Source of the DNA: Massospora cicadina
Lineage: Eukaryota; Entomophthoromycota; Entomophthoromycetes; Entomophthorales; Entomophthoraceae
DNA: 64,000 nucleotides
Assembly (NCBI GenBank): GCA_022478985.1
Contig: JAKSZP010005595.1
Span: forward strand, 35,903 to 99,902
Reading direction: 5' to 3'
In this document: positions 9,235-19,582 of the stretch, piece after piece
Numbering within the stretch: the first letter of the stretch is position 1
Layout of the letters: each line of letters starts with the position of its first letter
Position numbers and translations under genes: made by a program
The notes under the pieces: model-generated
The model's input: only the letters and a program-made list of their open reading frames with translations
The model's database searches: none
Told to the model about the DNA's origin: nothing

Positions 9235-12200
9235 TTAGTAACAGGGAAGGCACCCCAGAGAAGCAATGCTATCTCTTGTTGCCAGCGGGAACGCCACTAT
9301 GGGGAGGGGGAGGGGACGTGTGAGGGGGCCGTAGCCACAATTGAACATGTGTGGAGGAAAGGGTCTGATTTGGTGAACCAAACTTGGAACCAGGAGGAGA
9401 CCAGCTGTCGGCGACGTGGTGGGAGGTATCCAAATATCCACGCCTGAAAGTGGTCCATCTAATGAGACTGGAATCTGTGGACAGCTTCTGGGAGGGTGGG
9501 GTGGAGCCTGCAATGGCATTAAAGACAATCGTGTGGATAGTCCACATGGTGATTGCAACCACCAGAGCATGGAGGGAGGGTGGAAGGGGGGAGGCCATTG
9601 ATAAAGTAAACATATCTCTTGAAAGACTGAAGGGATGTGTTTGATCCTGGCCAAGCAGACGTTGAACTTCGCGCCATATCACTCTAGAGGTAGGACACTT
9701 CTCCATGCAGTGGAACAGCGTTCCATACTGGCCACACATGACGCAGGATGAGTGTAAAGCGTTAGAGTGCTCACCCGTACAGTACACCTGCCTCAGGCAG
9801 CGCCACACATGGGAACGGATTTGAGGCTGCAACAGAGGATGGTGTGCATATTTCAAAATAGTCTTCTGAGTTTCAATGGAGTAAGGGATGTCCATCATGT
9901 CCAGGTAGTCCACCCTGGATAGGACATGGGGCCGTGTGGGGATCACGCCATCATGGATGGGTAGCCCCTGTACCTCTTGTGTGAACTGAGGAGAGGGGCG
10001 GCCTCTCTGGGCTGTGTGTCCGCTAATACGAATTCTTCACTCAGCGCTCTGCATGGAGAGGAGGATTCGTTTGTAGTGGGTTATATCCGTGAGGATCTGT
10101 GGCTGATGGGTGTGAAGCCAGGTATTTCATCAAGGAGTGAGGGTTTGATGGATTGTTAAGGCCCAAGGCGTGGGAGAAGTTGGAGAAGGCCGCGCGGGAC
10201 CAGTGTTGGGAGGGGAGCGTAGGGGTGGTGATGGCCGCAATCCAGGTGCTCAGGATCTTGGCAGCATGGGCTTTGAAGTCAAGCAGGCCCATGCCACCAT
10301 GATGATGAGGGCCAAACATGACTTCTAGCCATACTGATGGTGGGCGGCCTGACCAAAGCCATCCTTGCAGAAGGGCATACAAGGATTTGAAAAATCCTGG
10401 GGAGAAGGGGATGGCGTGGGCTCCAAACCAGACTCTGGAGAGGAGCATAGAGTTGGCTAAAACAACCCTGCCAGCAAGGGAAGTAGGGTGGGCTCTGAGG
10501 GAGGCGATGCGCTTCGTCACGTTGTCTAGAATAAAACTTTCCATTAAAGCTGATGTGTACCCGCCTGCCTCCACCCACACGCTCAGATGGCGGACAGGCC
10601 CTATGGTAGGGCGTGGCACAAAGGGGAGCACTAATGGGGGGGTGTGGGATGAGCAGGGAGGGCGAGCACGTGTGCGAGCAGATGGGCCGGGCTGGGCACT
10701 GGCCGCTGGGGCCCAGCAGGTTTGATACCGACTAAGGAGGATGATTTTGGTTTTGGAAGCATTCAGTGCAGCATTACTTACCCAGGAATACTCCTGGATG
10801 AGAGCTTCAAGTGCGCGTGCGTCTTTATTATTAGAAAACCCAACCACACAGTCGTCTGCAAACGCCATCATCTTGACTGGGGCTTGGCCTGGTACATGGA
10901 CCCCAGTGAGTTGGGCATTCACATTTCGAAGTAGTGGGTCAAGGCTGAAGTTGTATAAGAGTGGGCTTAAAGGGTCTCCTTGGCGGAGACCCCTTTGAGG
11001 GTGAACCACATCAGTGAGGAAACCAGGGCCATGCACAGCCATTGTGGCAAACTCTATGATTAGCATCACCCAGTTGATGAAGCGAGGGGGTAAGCGGAAT
11101 TGATGGAGGCAGGCCCTGAGGTATTCCCAGTTTACTCTATCATAGGCCTTCTGTTGGTTTAAGAATACAAGTGCTCCAGAGGCTGTGGACTGGCATGCGT
11201 TAGCCACAGAGTGCACGTTGTCCCAAATTGATCTTTTTTTAGTACTAGATGGTCCCAACCCGAGTCCCAAAGTGATCTTCTGGGTATGAAACCAAATTGT
11301 TCTGGGGAGATGGTGGCAGATACTACAATCCCTAAACGGTTAGCCATGATCTTAGTTAAAATTTTTGTATCCGTGTTAGTTAAAGAAATGGGGCGCCAGT
11401 TGTCTAAGTCTAGCTTGTCCCCTTTCTTGAAGAGTGTGACGGTGAAGGCCTCTTGTCCTCCTGGTAGGAGGCGCGTTTCCAGAAGGCTCTGGTTAAGTGA
11501 GGCAAGCAGCAGTGGGGATATATATTTGAAGTACTTTTTATAGAATTCATATGGAATGCCATTTGGGCCTGGGCATTTCCAATTTGGTGCACCACGGATG
11601 GCTGTCCATAGTTCATTTGGAGTAATCAAATTCATTATTTCTGGGTATCAGGAAATGGTGCAGATGTGGGTTTGGTTAAAAATTCCGCCACTTCAGCTGG
11701 CTGAATTGGATTGGATTGGTATAACTTGGAGTAATACTTTTGTATTTTGATTGCCACTTCAGCTGGCATATCTGCAACAGAATCATCCGATCTTTGCACT
11801 TGTGTGAAGGCCACACTCTGGCGGGGTGCAAAGAATTTTTTAAAAAAAATATGCGGTGCATTTGTCGCCTTCTGTAATGCATTTGGCCCTGTACTAAACA
11901 CAAACCCAATGTTTGTGTTGCCTTTCAAGTGCGTTGAGGTGGGCGGCTGCTTCCGCCCACTTCCAGCCCCATGCAGGGCTGTAGCCTGTAGCTGGGATGT
12001 TGGACTGCAGGTGTGCCAACTCTGCCAGAGCGCGCGAAATGATGGCCGATGTGGCTCATGAGCGTCAGGAGGAGAGGTGGCGAGAGTGGCGGATGGTATC
12101 CTCTTTTAAGGCTGATCATGTGGAGATGGGGTCCGCGCAAAATGGTGTAACAAACTCTTTTGCCAAAGTTGCTGATTCCACCCAAGTGGAAAATCCTGGT

Positions 12201-12964
12201 GATGCAAGTTTATGAGGGCGGAGTTTGCACCAATGTGGGGCCTTTACCACTGTGGAGGTAGGTGTTAGGTTATTGAGACCAGCCGGTGGTCGGAGAATTC
12301 AATTTTTGTTGTTTGGAAGTGGGAAATGTGAGGTTGGAATTTCGCCGGCGTGAGGATAAGGTCAATGCGGGTCATGGACCTTAATTGGACGTTGTGGACG
12401 TGGGTAAGCGTCATGTTTTTGAGCAGCGGGACTTGCCACAGCAGTACATCTATTAACCCAAGGGTGGCCTTTATAACGCGAAGTTCTATGTGACCCTGGG
12501 GGCATGGGAGGAGGAAGGCCAATGGTCCGTGGGTGTGTTTAGCCAACAGTTTATGTTGCCCACTACAAAAGGGTCTGAGGGTAATGGGAGGGATTTGACT
12601 GATGAGAAAAATTCCCGATGCTCTCATGCACAGGTTGGGGCATAGATGTTGATGATAGCATGCGCCTTATTGGCCCACGAGAAAGTGATGATGAGGACTT
12701 GCCATTGAGGAAGGATTCCGATGATAAAAATTTGAAAAAATTGTTTTTCTGAACTAGAACCCCACAGTGCTCTGACCAAAAGGATAGGGAAGGGAGGAGC
12801 ATGGTTTTCCAAGCATCCTCAGAACCTCGCAGACAGTGGGACTCCTGGATGGCCAGGATATCCACGGGTAAATTTTTTTGTAAAAAACTCATTTTCCTAG
12901 CCCAGGATAGCGAGGCCTTGAATTCGGCGATATTCAACATCCCTAAAGTGAAGGTTTCCCCCAT
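9235..12964 (-). pseudogene. LINE1 ORF2: endonuclease-RT-zinc protein, frameshifted
   Basis: It starts at the ATG at 12964 (MGETFTLGMLNI), where the endonuclease fold begins. Endonuclease motifs follow: DILAIQESH, INIYAP, RIDLILT and SDHR (12283-12294, catalytic D and H intact). The RT domain runs from about 11930 to 10450: WKCPGPNGIPYEFYK, FKKGDKLDLDNWRPISLTN, LNQQKAYDRVNWEYL, GLRQGDPLSPLLYNF and MAFADDCVVG (FADD at 10851-10862, intact). A conserved thumb-like region follows (VLANSMLLSRVWFGAHA). Near the C terminus CVMCGQYGTLFHCMEKC (about 9695-9749) is a zf-RVT-type zinc motif followed by SRVIW. About 1,240 codons long. Frame breaks lie near 12750, 12620, 12265, 11930, 11235 and 10000, so no full protein can be made. 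Confidence 0.85.
11236..11272 (-). mobile_element. 37-bp retroposon fragment inside LINE1 ORF2
   Basis: LINE2 lacks this segment at the matching place (about 38615-38632). It is flanked by 7-bp repeats TGATCTT (11229-11235 and 11273-11279). On the minus strand it ends ...CATCTAGTACTAAAAA, the same 3' terminus and A tail as the insert starting at 18009. It is therefore a heavily 5'-truncated copy of a retroposon distinct from SINE-I and SINE-II. It breaks the RT frame of ORF2. Confidence 0.65.
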
Positions 12965-13293
12965 CGCACCTTAGGTGCAAGGGGGTGGGCACCTGGGCCC
13001 ACTAGCCTCCTCTAGATCCCCACGGGCCTTCATGGCAGCACAGGTGTTTGCAGCAACGCTATCAGTAGTTTTGTTAATTTTAGCAGAAAGGTTTGCATTG
13101 GCTTTTGCCTTCACTTTTGTTTCCCCGACGTCAAACAGTTTTTTTATGGTGCAGATGAGTTTGGTGCACCAACGTTCAGGTCAAAAAAAAATTTTCAGGT
13201 AGGTTGGACCCCAAGTCGGTTTCAACTGGAGCTTGGTTGCAAAGATTGGGTGAGATCAAGTTACCCATCGGATCCTCAGATTGGGTGGCCCAA

Positions 13294-14384
13294 TCAGTAT
13301 GGGCTTCCCAATCTGATTGGTTGAGGGATTCCCGAGTTGCTTCCACCGCGAAGGTTTTGATGTCCTCCTGGCGTTGGGAGTGTGGGATAGCGGTGGTGAC
13401 TTTGGCTGCTTCCTTGGCCGCGGCCCTGTGGGCCTGTTTGGCCTTCTTCTGCTCTTGCGGGGGAGATAGGTTTTACCAGTAGGTAGCAGCCTTGTGCTCC
13501 CCACAGGAAAGCCTCTTTGGTGCTTGTGGTTGGTTTGTAGTGCGCCTCTCCGCTGGCCATGGCCGCTGAGGGGTGCTCTTGGAATGTGATGCCCTCCTTG
13601 GTGGGGCATGCATGTGCCTTATGGCCAAACGCGTTGCAGTGGGTGCAGATGGGGGGTGCGCTGTCCACGGTTACCCAGAAAGGGTGGGTGGTATGCCCTT
13701 CAATATTGATATATGTGGAGTGCAGGATCTGGGTTAGGTCCTTCACGATCTCCTCAGTTGGGGTCAGAACTGCGATGGCTTTGCCGGTGCACAGGTGTGG
13801 CATCAGCGTAAATCATTGCATCTCAAAAGATTTTATTTTGCCATATATGGTGAGACCATCTTTCAAGTGCTTCTCCAAAATGGCACGTTTTACCGTAGTA
13901 GGCAAAAAGTCAAACATGAGGAAAATTTGGTTGGATTTTGTACATCTGGTGCGTTTGGTTTTGATGACCCATTGCCCTTTGGGGAGGTCAATCACTATGC
14001 GCACCGCAGGAGCTTCATCTTCTGCCTCCTTGTTTTCAAAACTGAGGTCCAGCCAACCACGTGACATGGAGTGAGGTGCAACATACACTGCAGTCAGGAA
14101 AAAAGTGTGCACATCCCCACAAAATTTTTCCCATAAAGCTGTTTGTTGGATGTCCAGAAACACACAAACTCCATATTCCACCAACGAGAGTGGTTGGGAG
14201 TGCAGCGTGTTGATGTACTGGTTGCATCGCGCTTGCCAAGCAAGAATTTCTGGGGAAATAGTGACCGCCAGTTTTTTATTTTTTTTTCTATTCCACCAGT
14301 TTCTCTGGGGCGTTTTTGAACGTTTGAGGCCGCGGGCCTACCACCTAAACCTCTTACCTTACTTGCCAAACTGCACCCTGACAT
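13294..14384 (-). pseudogene. LINE1 ORF1: CCHC RNA-binding protein, frameshifted
   Basis: The likely start is the ATG at 14384 (MSGCSLASK), about 95 bp from the element 5' end; LINE2 starts in the equivalent place. Three frames cover it: 14384-14094, 14184-13813 and 13803-13294. The middle part has an RRM-like flavour (GWLDLSFENKE, VDLPKGQW) and repeats LCTGKAIAVLTP. A zinc knuckle CTHCNAFGHKAHAC (C-x2-C-x4-H-x4-C) follows, then a basic/proline-rich tail. LINE ORF1 proteins bind the element RNA; that role is inferred from the family. The RRM suggestion is tentative. Confidence 0.75.
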
Positions 14385-14395
14385 GGGCGCAGACT

Positions 14396-14464
14396 AATCT
14401 CCTCTGTGAGATTATCAAACTAGAATCAGACTTGAATTGAATAAGTTGCAAAAGTGATTGCAAC
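14396..14464 (-). ncRNA. 5' UTR hairpins of LINE1 RNA
   Basis: Two inverted repeats lie near the 5' end of the transcript. On plus-strand coordinates they are AATCTC (14396-14401) with GAGATT (14408-14413), and GTTGCAA with TTGCAAC (14445-14464). The second is conserved in LINE2 and shows compensatory changes in LINE3 (GTTACTA/TAGTAAC). The conserved loop reads TCACTT in the RNA sense. Probably structural elements of the LINE RNA; function unknown. Confidence 0.6.
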
Positions 14465-14514
14465 GAGAGAGAAAAGTAGATTAACAGGTTTTATTGGATA
14501 TTACATTTTGTTCT

Positions 14515-15600
14515 GAGTAATATGTATTTTTATTGATCAATTAAGAATTCACTACAGTATCCAGTACTCGCAGCAGCTCGTGGGCTTCCTTCTATAAATC
14601 TTCATAGTTAGTTTTAAACTCTGCCCATGGAAAAGGTCCTTCTACCCTTCACAATCCTCCTTGATATGCTCATTCAATCTTGATTTTCATCAGTGTTTAG
14701 TATTTACCAAGCAGCCTTCCAAAATGGGTTGACTAAAATAATGATGTCTAAATGGGCCTAAGAGGTAAGAACTTAGGCTTGGAGTACTTCCTAAATGAGA
14801 CATTATGCCGCACATAGTTAAAGTACTGGAGAATGACCCTGATAATTATAAAGTCCTATTACTGCTGGTTTTAAGCTGGCACCAGGGCAGCATAAGCAGA
14901 TTGTTTATAATAATTAAGAGTGATAATATATTGACCCCAAAACATCAATGGACAACAAGTGTTTAAGGTATAAGAGATGTGCCAGAGGGGTACTAGGTTC
15001 CGCCAAATAGTAGATTAATACTTTAGGCCATTACATATAAAAGCTCAAATTGCGTGGCATTGAACTAGATAGATCAAATCCTCTATCTAGGTATTAGTTG
15101 AAATATGACATTAATCATTATAAATAACGTATCCTGATGGTTGGCAAACCAAACAAAATACAACATAAATACTAAAGGCATAACCTATTCTTATATTTTG
15201 TTATCTCAAATCCCTGTTAATTTCGACTTGTAAAGCAAAAAATACTCAATAATTGTGGATAAAGTTTACATCCAAAATATCACTAGTGTCACAAAACTAC
15301 TAAATCATAGCTTTTAAAGCACCTGCTCATTTCAATTCTCGGACAAATATATTATAGTAACATGACTTTAACCTTTAATAGAGACGCAAATAATTGAGGA
15401 TGCTGCCAAAAGCATTAACATACTAGTCAATTGTGAGAAAATGACTGGGTTATTAGAACGTCAGTAAGAAGAATTCCCATGATTATTTAATACACATGGT
15501 TAGTATTTTCCCAGGACCAACATGAACTTGATTGCACTAAATATTTATCCATAAATTGACACTTGAAAATATTTGCCAATACAAACGCAACCTGTACACC
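14515..15600 (+). other. Gag/protease-to-RT part of D, decayed
   Basis: There is no clear capsid, knuckle or protease motif. From about 15410 the plus strand gives ILVNCEKMTGLLER and then PRTNMNLIAL and PIQTQPVHQ, which correspond to the linker ahead of gypsy RT (xLLxxYxDxFxxD...H.IDTGxxxPIRxxPYR). The rest is AT-rich and unreadable. The available length is too short for a full gag plus protease, so part was deleted. Confidence 0.5.
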
Positions 15601-16345
15601 AGTAGAAGGCTGCTGAAGCGGTAGTCAGCAAAGAATTAGAAAAAGTGGTTGAGAATAGGCTTCAGATACTGTCATTGAGTCCATGGGCGAGTCCAATACT
15701 TATTGTGAAGTAAAAGGGTGGATCAAATTAAGTGGCGATTGATTACTGGAAGTTGAATAATTTCACCAAGAAGGATTCAAATCTACTGCCAAGAATAGAT
15801 GAGGTGCTCAATCGCCTAGGGGAAGCCAAGGTCGTTTGGCAATGGATATGATTTTGGGGTATTTACGGATAGATATCCAAAAGAAGCTCAAGAGAAACAT
15901 GTGATACTCACTACACAAGGATTATACCATCTAATGAGAATGCTCCAGGAATTGTGTAACATTATGGTAACTTTCCAAGGGGTTATATTCTATCTCAAAT
16001 GACCTGAAGTTGTCTTTAATTTTGGTGTACTTAGCCGGAATCAATGTTTTCAGCAATAATTCACTAATAATCTGGAGCACTTAACAGAAGTTTTCAAACA
16101 CCTTGCGACGGCAAATTTAATAGATCATACAAAAAATGTCATTTTAAAAAAGAGATTTATATTTGAGGTTTATGTTAGACTCCAGTAGATTTCAATTGCA
16201 GCCACGTATGATAATGATTGTTGAGCGAATGTCAATTCCTAAGAGCGTTCAGGACATTCAAGTCCTTTTTGGGAGAGTTGTTTACTATTGCCAATTTAAA
16301 AAGAGTTTGCCAGAATCACTGAAAACTATTTTACCTTCTAACTGA
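15601..16345 (+). pseudogene. Reverse transcriptase (element D), catalytic box lost
   Basis: Plus-strand frames read VVSKELEKVVENRLQ, SLSPWASPILIVK, AIDYWKLNNFTKKDSN and LPRIDEVLNRLGEAK, all conserved gypsy RT blocks. The catalytic box reads Y-L-A-G (16028-16039) instead of YLDD. The connection part at 16163-16345 gives IMIVERMSIPKSVQDIQVLFGRVVYYCQF, the FLGxxxYYRxFI region. Multiple stops. Confidence 0.8.
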
Positions 16346-16900
16346 TCCAAAAGAATGATTCATGTGGAATGAGGAAGCCTAGGAAGTGTTTAAAAGCTAA
16401 TAAAGTATATGATGAATTGTCCTGTTCTTAGAATAACCAAATTTTAACTGTGAGTTTGTTAGCAGACTAATGCCTCATTAATGGTAATTGCTACTCTAAA
16501 TCAAGTAGATGATGACGGGGAAGAATATCCAGTGGCATATTTGAGTAGAACATTGAAGCCAGTGGAAAAGAACTACACCGTGACAGAGTGTAAGTGCCAT
16601 TCAGTGATATAATCCTGATCTCAAATTTGAGTGTATATTCTTGGGATACACTATTTGGTTGTGACTTACCACTTGTCTTTATGCTAGTTGCATAATAAAA
16701 AGAACCAGATGGCCAACTGACATGATGGGCTTTAAATTTACTTGGCTATGATTTAGAATTCATACACTGAGCAGAAGAAACACATCAGTATGCCGATTGA
16801 TTGTCAAAATTACCTGCCATTCAAGTCATGTATAAGAAAGCAGATGAATTATTCCATTGAATGATTAAAGGATCTATTGAAGTGAACCTCAGGAGATTCA
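16346..16900 (+). pseudogene. RNase H (element D)
   Basis: The strip at about 16525-16600 reads YPVAYLSRTLKPVEKNYTVTECKCH, the gypsy RH block PVAYxSRTLxxxExNYTVTExECL. Later TYHLSLC resembles the TDHxSLxWL segment containing a catalytic Asp/His, here lost. The first catalytic TDAS is not readable. Stops throughout. Confidence 0.7.
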
Positions 16901-18005
16901 AACCGTTCTGAAGAAAGCGATGGAAAAAACTGAGATGAAGAACGGACATCTTTATAAGTCCATTGACTAAAATTGTACCTTTACTAACAGTTGAAATGAT
17001 TAAAAAGTAATCAAGTCACGCACAAAGTTGTAGGGCGTGGTGGCCAAAGAAAACAATGGTACTTCTAAGCCAGTACTATTATTGAGAATCAATAATAATG
17101 TTTCTGATTATCTATCCTGTTGTATGGATTTAAAAATACACAAGACATACAAGAATGTGATCAAATACCAGCTATTACGTCCTGGGTTTGCTTGGCACAT
17201 GATGTCAATAGACTTGATGGTAACCATGAGAGTTATTAATGGGGTAAAGTACAGTATCCAAGTGATAGACCATCTGACTAAAAGGGTTGAGACTAAGGCC
17301 TTGAGCGGAGTAAATGCTATAAGCACTGCAAGATTCATACTAGATCAAGTAATATACAGGCTTGAATGCCCTCAAGTTATACAAAGTGATAATGTAACAA
17401 CTTTACATCCTACATAATTCCAAGACTGTATGGATTAATAGAATCTGATGGTGGTGTCCATATCCTAGCCCAAAAGTTTGGTATAGTATAAAGAGTCAAA
17501 TTATTTCTAGACCAACACTGCATTATTGGTAGTGGATAAAACCTCTGCATAGGGATTTTATCTGAGTTCATTAACCTTTGCGTACACTACATTTATCATA
17601 TGGTGACAGAAAAAACCCATTTATATTCTTACATGGATGGTGTGCTTCAATACCACTTCCTTTGTATTCATCAGTGTAACCAGCTTCAGTGATGAGCTCA
17701 GAGCAATATATAAACTGACTGGCGTGTTATTGACCAAATTACAATCTTAGCAACTATCATGACATTGAAGAAAATGAAATAAAGCAAAGAAGAAGAAGAT
17801 TAAATTAACCAGCGCTTAAGGAGTTTCATTTGGATAATAGGGTAGTCTTGCATTACCCATGGGTTCAAAAGAAGACTTAAGGTGACGCCCTATGGTCAGG
17901 ATATTTGATATCATTGCTAAGACAACGACAGAAGCCTATATGCTGAAGAACATTACTAATGGTTGTATAATGGACTGGGTTTAATACAAATACTTAAAAT
18001 ATGAG
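16901..18005 (+). pseudogene. Integrase (element D)
   Basis: A 126-codon stretch at 17037-17417 contains LRPGFAWHMMSIDLMV followed by VIDHLTKRVETKAL and ECPQVIQSDN. These are the gypsy IN core landmarks (PWxxxxxDxxG, xxDxxTKxxxxxxL, GxPxxxxSDxG), including two of three catalytic acidic residues. Near the end, KAYMLKNITNG resembles the C-terminal AYTLxDPxTG strand. The catalytic Glu region (about 17420-17560) is scrambled. The element is cut at about 18005 by later insertions. Confidence 0.75.
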
Positions 18006-18008
18006 ATC

Positions 18009-18555
18009 TTTTTTTAGTACTAGTGGTTCCCACCCAAAAGGGGGAGCCGCCATGCATCTTTATTCGCAAATGGGCCAAACAAAGGGATTATCATAGATTA
18101 AAAAATACTATTATAGCCCCTAGGTTATCAGCCAAGGAAGCCATATCAGATGGCGAGGAGGCTTTGGGGAAACTTTTGTCTGGCGCCCGCTTTAGCTAGT
18201 GGACCATGGCGGACAGCATTGGGGTGGGAGCATCAGCGACATGGGGCATAAGGAGGTATAGTTGGGGTTTTCTTTGTTAATGAGGCCGGTGGTGTCCATC
18301 ACCTCAACGTATTGAGCAAGTGATGCTCAGCAAAATTGATGAGAGCTGGCACACAAGTAAATGACTTGATGCGCCGGTGGGTTTTGGGATAATTGGGGTT
18401 GAAAAGAGAAGTTTTTGCTGTATCAATGCCTAAAGTATTAGATCTTAGGGCAAATAAATCTGATGTTTCCATGAGATCACTTGACCTATTAACACTAAAG
18501 TAAGTTCCATTGTATTGACTAAGTCTCAAAAGGATACCTCTGGACATAATTGATA
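18009..18555 (-). mobile_element. Unclassified retroposon-like insert with 82-codon ORF
   Basis: A T-run at 18009-18015 followed by AGTACTAGTGGTTCCCACCC matches the 3' end of the 37-bp fragment in LINE1. On the minus strand the insert therefore ends in ...ACTAGTACTAAAAAAA, like a retroposed RNA. Its right edge is near the start of element E and no TSD was found. It is GC-richer than its surroundings. The one open stretch, 18547-18299 minus, encodes an 82-residue peptide (starts MSRGILLRLSQYN, contains SLFNPNYPKTHRRIKSF). I do not recognise it. It could be a truncated LINE/SINE, a processed retrocopy of a host gene, or unrelated sequence. Confidence 0.4.
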
Positions 18556-18559
18556 TAGA

Positions 18560-19564
18560 TGTTTAAAGAAGGTCTTGAGCCTACTTATTTTAGGATAAAT
18601 CCAGTTTGTAGCAGCTATTTTGACCAGCCATCATCTCATGCAATATTTAGCTAAAAATTATAATCATTAATACAGAGCAGGATGATTTAATGTTTTAGTA
18701 AGTCCTCTGCGCATGGCCCACAAATTCTTAAGGAGTTAAAAAAGTTGTATTAAATTAATTTGGTGATTTTGTTTGGGTGCTGTGGATCTACAGATATCGC
18801 AGTTTAATCCCAAAACCTCCCAGTGCAAGACTATTTGATATCTAGTACTTATAAGGGCTCTTGGATTTGGCAAAAAAGATCTTCTCCCGCTGCCTCTATC
18901 ATTATCATCAATATGGTCCCTTTGCACCAGCGTAAATTATTTTAAAAGGATCTATGCTTATTATGGTCATTCTCTGGAGCCTTTCTTGCAGTTGGTTGAT
19001 AACAATTTTAATAAAAATACCACGAGTTTTTGTGGTTATCTCCATAATCCTTATCCAGATAATTACCCCTCTACTCTATCATTGTTGAGTTCAGCTTAAT
19101 ATACAGGAAAGGCACCAATAGGAACGCTATTGGAAAGAGCATATCTCGGAGTTTTTCAAAAGTATGATATACTTTATCTTATGATATTGTATGCAATCTT
19201 CAGCAAAACAAACCCTTCCTGCAAGCCCCAAAGCCGCTATCAGCATCCAATACTACCCTGTGAATCTATCTAATAAAATTTTGTGATGTGTCAATCTTGG
19301 GAAAAATATACCAAACTGAGAATTTTTCTAGCAGTACAGGTTTTAAATCTGAAACCTGCACTAGGGGGAATAAGTTTTACCTGCCAGGCTAACCACCCTT
19401 CCTGTGAATTTATTTACATTATAAAAAAGATCCCTTTTGTTGAACAAGTTTTACCTTTTTTGCTAGGATTGACAAGGTCGCTGTCATCTTACAGCATTTT
19501 ATAGGACTATTAGTCAATACCTGTAGCACCAAGATTTGACGCCCTAGCGCCAATTTTAACATTG
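18560..19564 (+). repeat. 5' LTR of element E
   Basis: Its right edge is set by the PBS-like sequence at 19565. Its left edge, about 18560-18590, is where similarity to the 3' copy (27190 on) fades. It contains SINE-I copy 2 (19273-19400), absent from the 3' LTR. The end ...GCGCCAATTTTAACA matches the end of the 3' LTR (GTGCCAATTTTAAACCA). Confidence 0.65.
19273..19400 (-). mobile_element. SINE-I copy 2 (tRNA-derived)
   Basis: The 128-bp minus-strand insert is flanked by CCTGTGAATYTATYTA (19257-19272 and 19401-19416, two mismatches). It is absent from the 3' LTR of E at the matching place. On the minus strand it has an A box-like TAGCCTGGCAGG (19380-19391) and a decayed B box ATTTAAAACC (19339-19348). 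It is colinear with copy 1 at 8673. Its 3' end is more decayed (TTTTTCCCAAGATTGACAC). Confidence 0.75.
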
Positions 19565-19582
19565 TGATGCACACTACATGGG
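19565..19582 (+). promoter_or_regulatory. Primer-binding site of element E (decayed)
   Basis: TGATGCACACTACATGGG matches the lineage PBS TGGTGCTTACTACAGGG at most positions, with TGG changed to TGA. It lies three bases after the LTR end ...TTTTAACA. Confidence 0.5.

Larger units (their letters stand above)
9164..14500 (-). mobile_element. LINE1: near full-length non-LTR retrotransposon
   Basis: A minus-strand LINE with 5' UTR hairpins, ORF1 (zinc-knuckle RNA-binding protein) and ORF2 (AP endonuclease, RT, C-terminal zinc region). Its 3' end reads GTCTGTCCCATGGTCAGCC and a short AATAAAT-type tail. It is flanked by TTACATTTTGTTCT at 9150-9163 and 14501-14514. Family consensus ends at GAAAAGT (plus-strand 14477) as in LINE2 and LINE3; 14478-14500 may be extra target or filler sequence. 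It interrupts gypsy D. GC content is clearly above that of the gypsy sequence around it. By eye it is about 85-90% identical to LINE2 near the 3' end. Dead through several frameshifts. Confidence 0.85.

Noticed and set aside
9384..13482. Plus-strand open stretches across LINE1 (e.g. 10318-10725, 10722-10934, 13204-13482)
   Set aside because: They lie opposite recognised ORF1/ORF2 domains, have no motifs of their own, and recur over LINE2 and LINE3 only because the sense strand is conserved. Antisense shadows.
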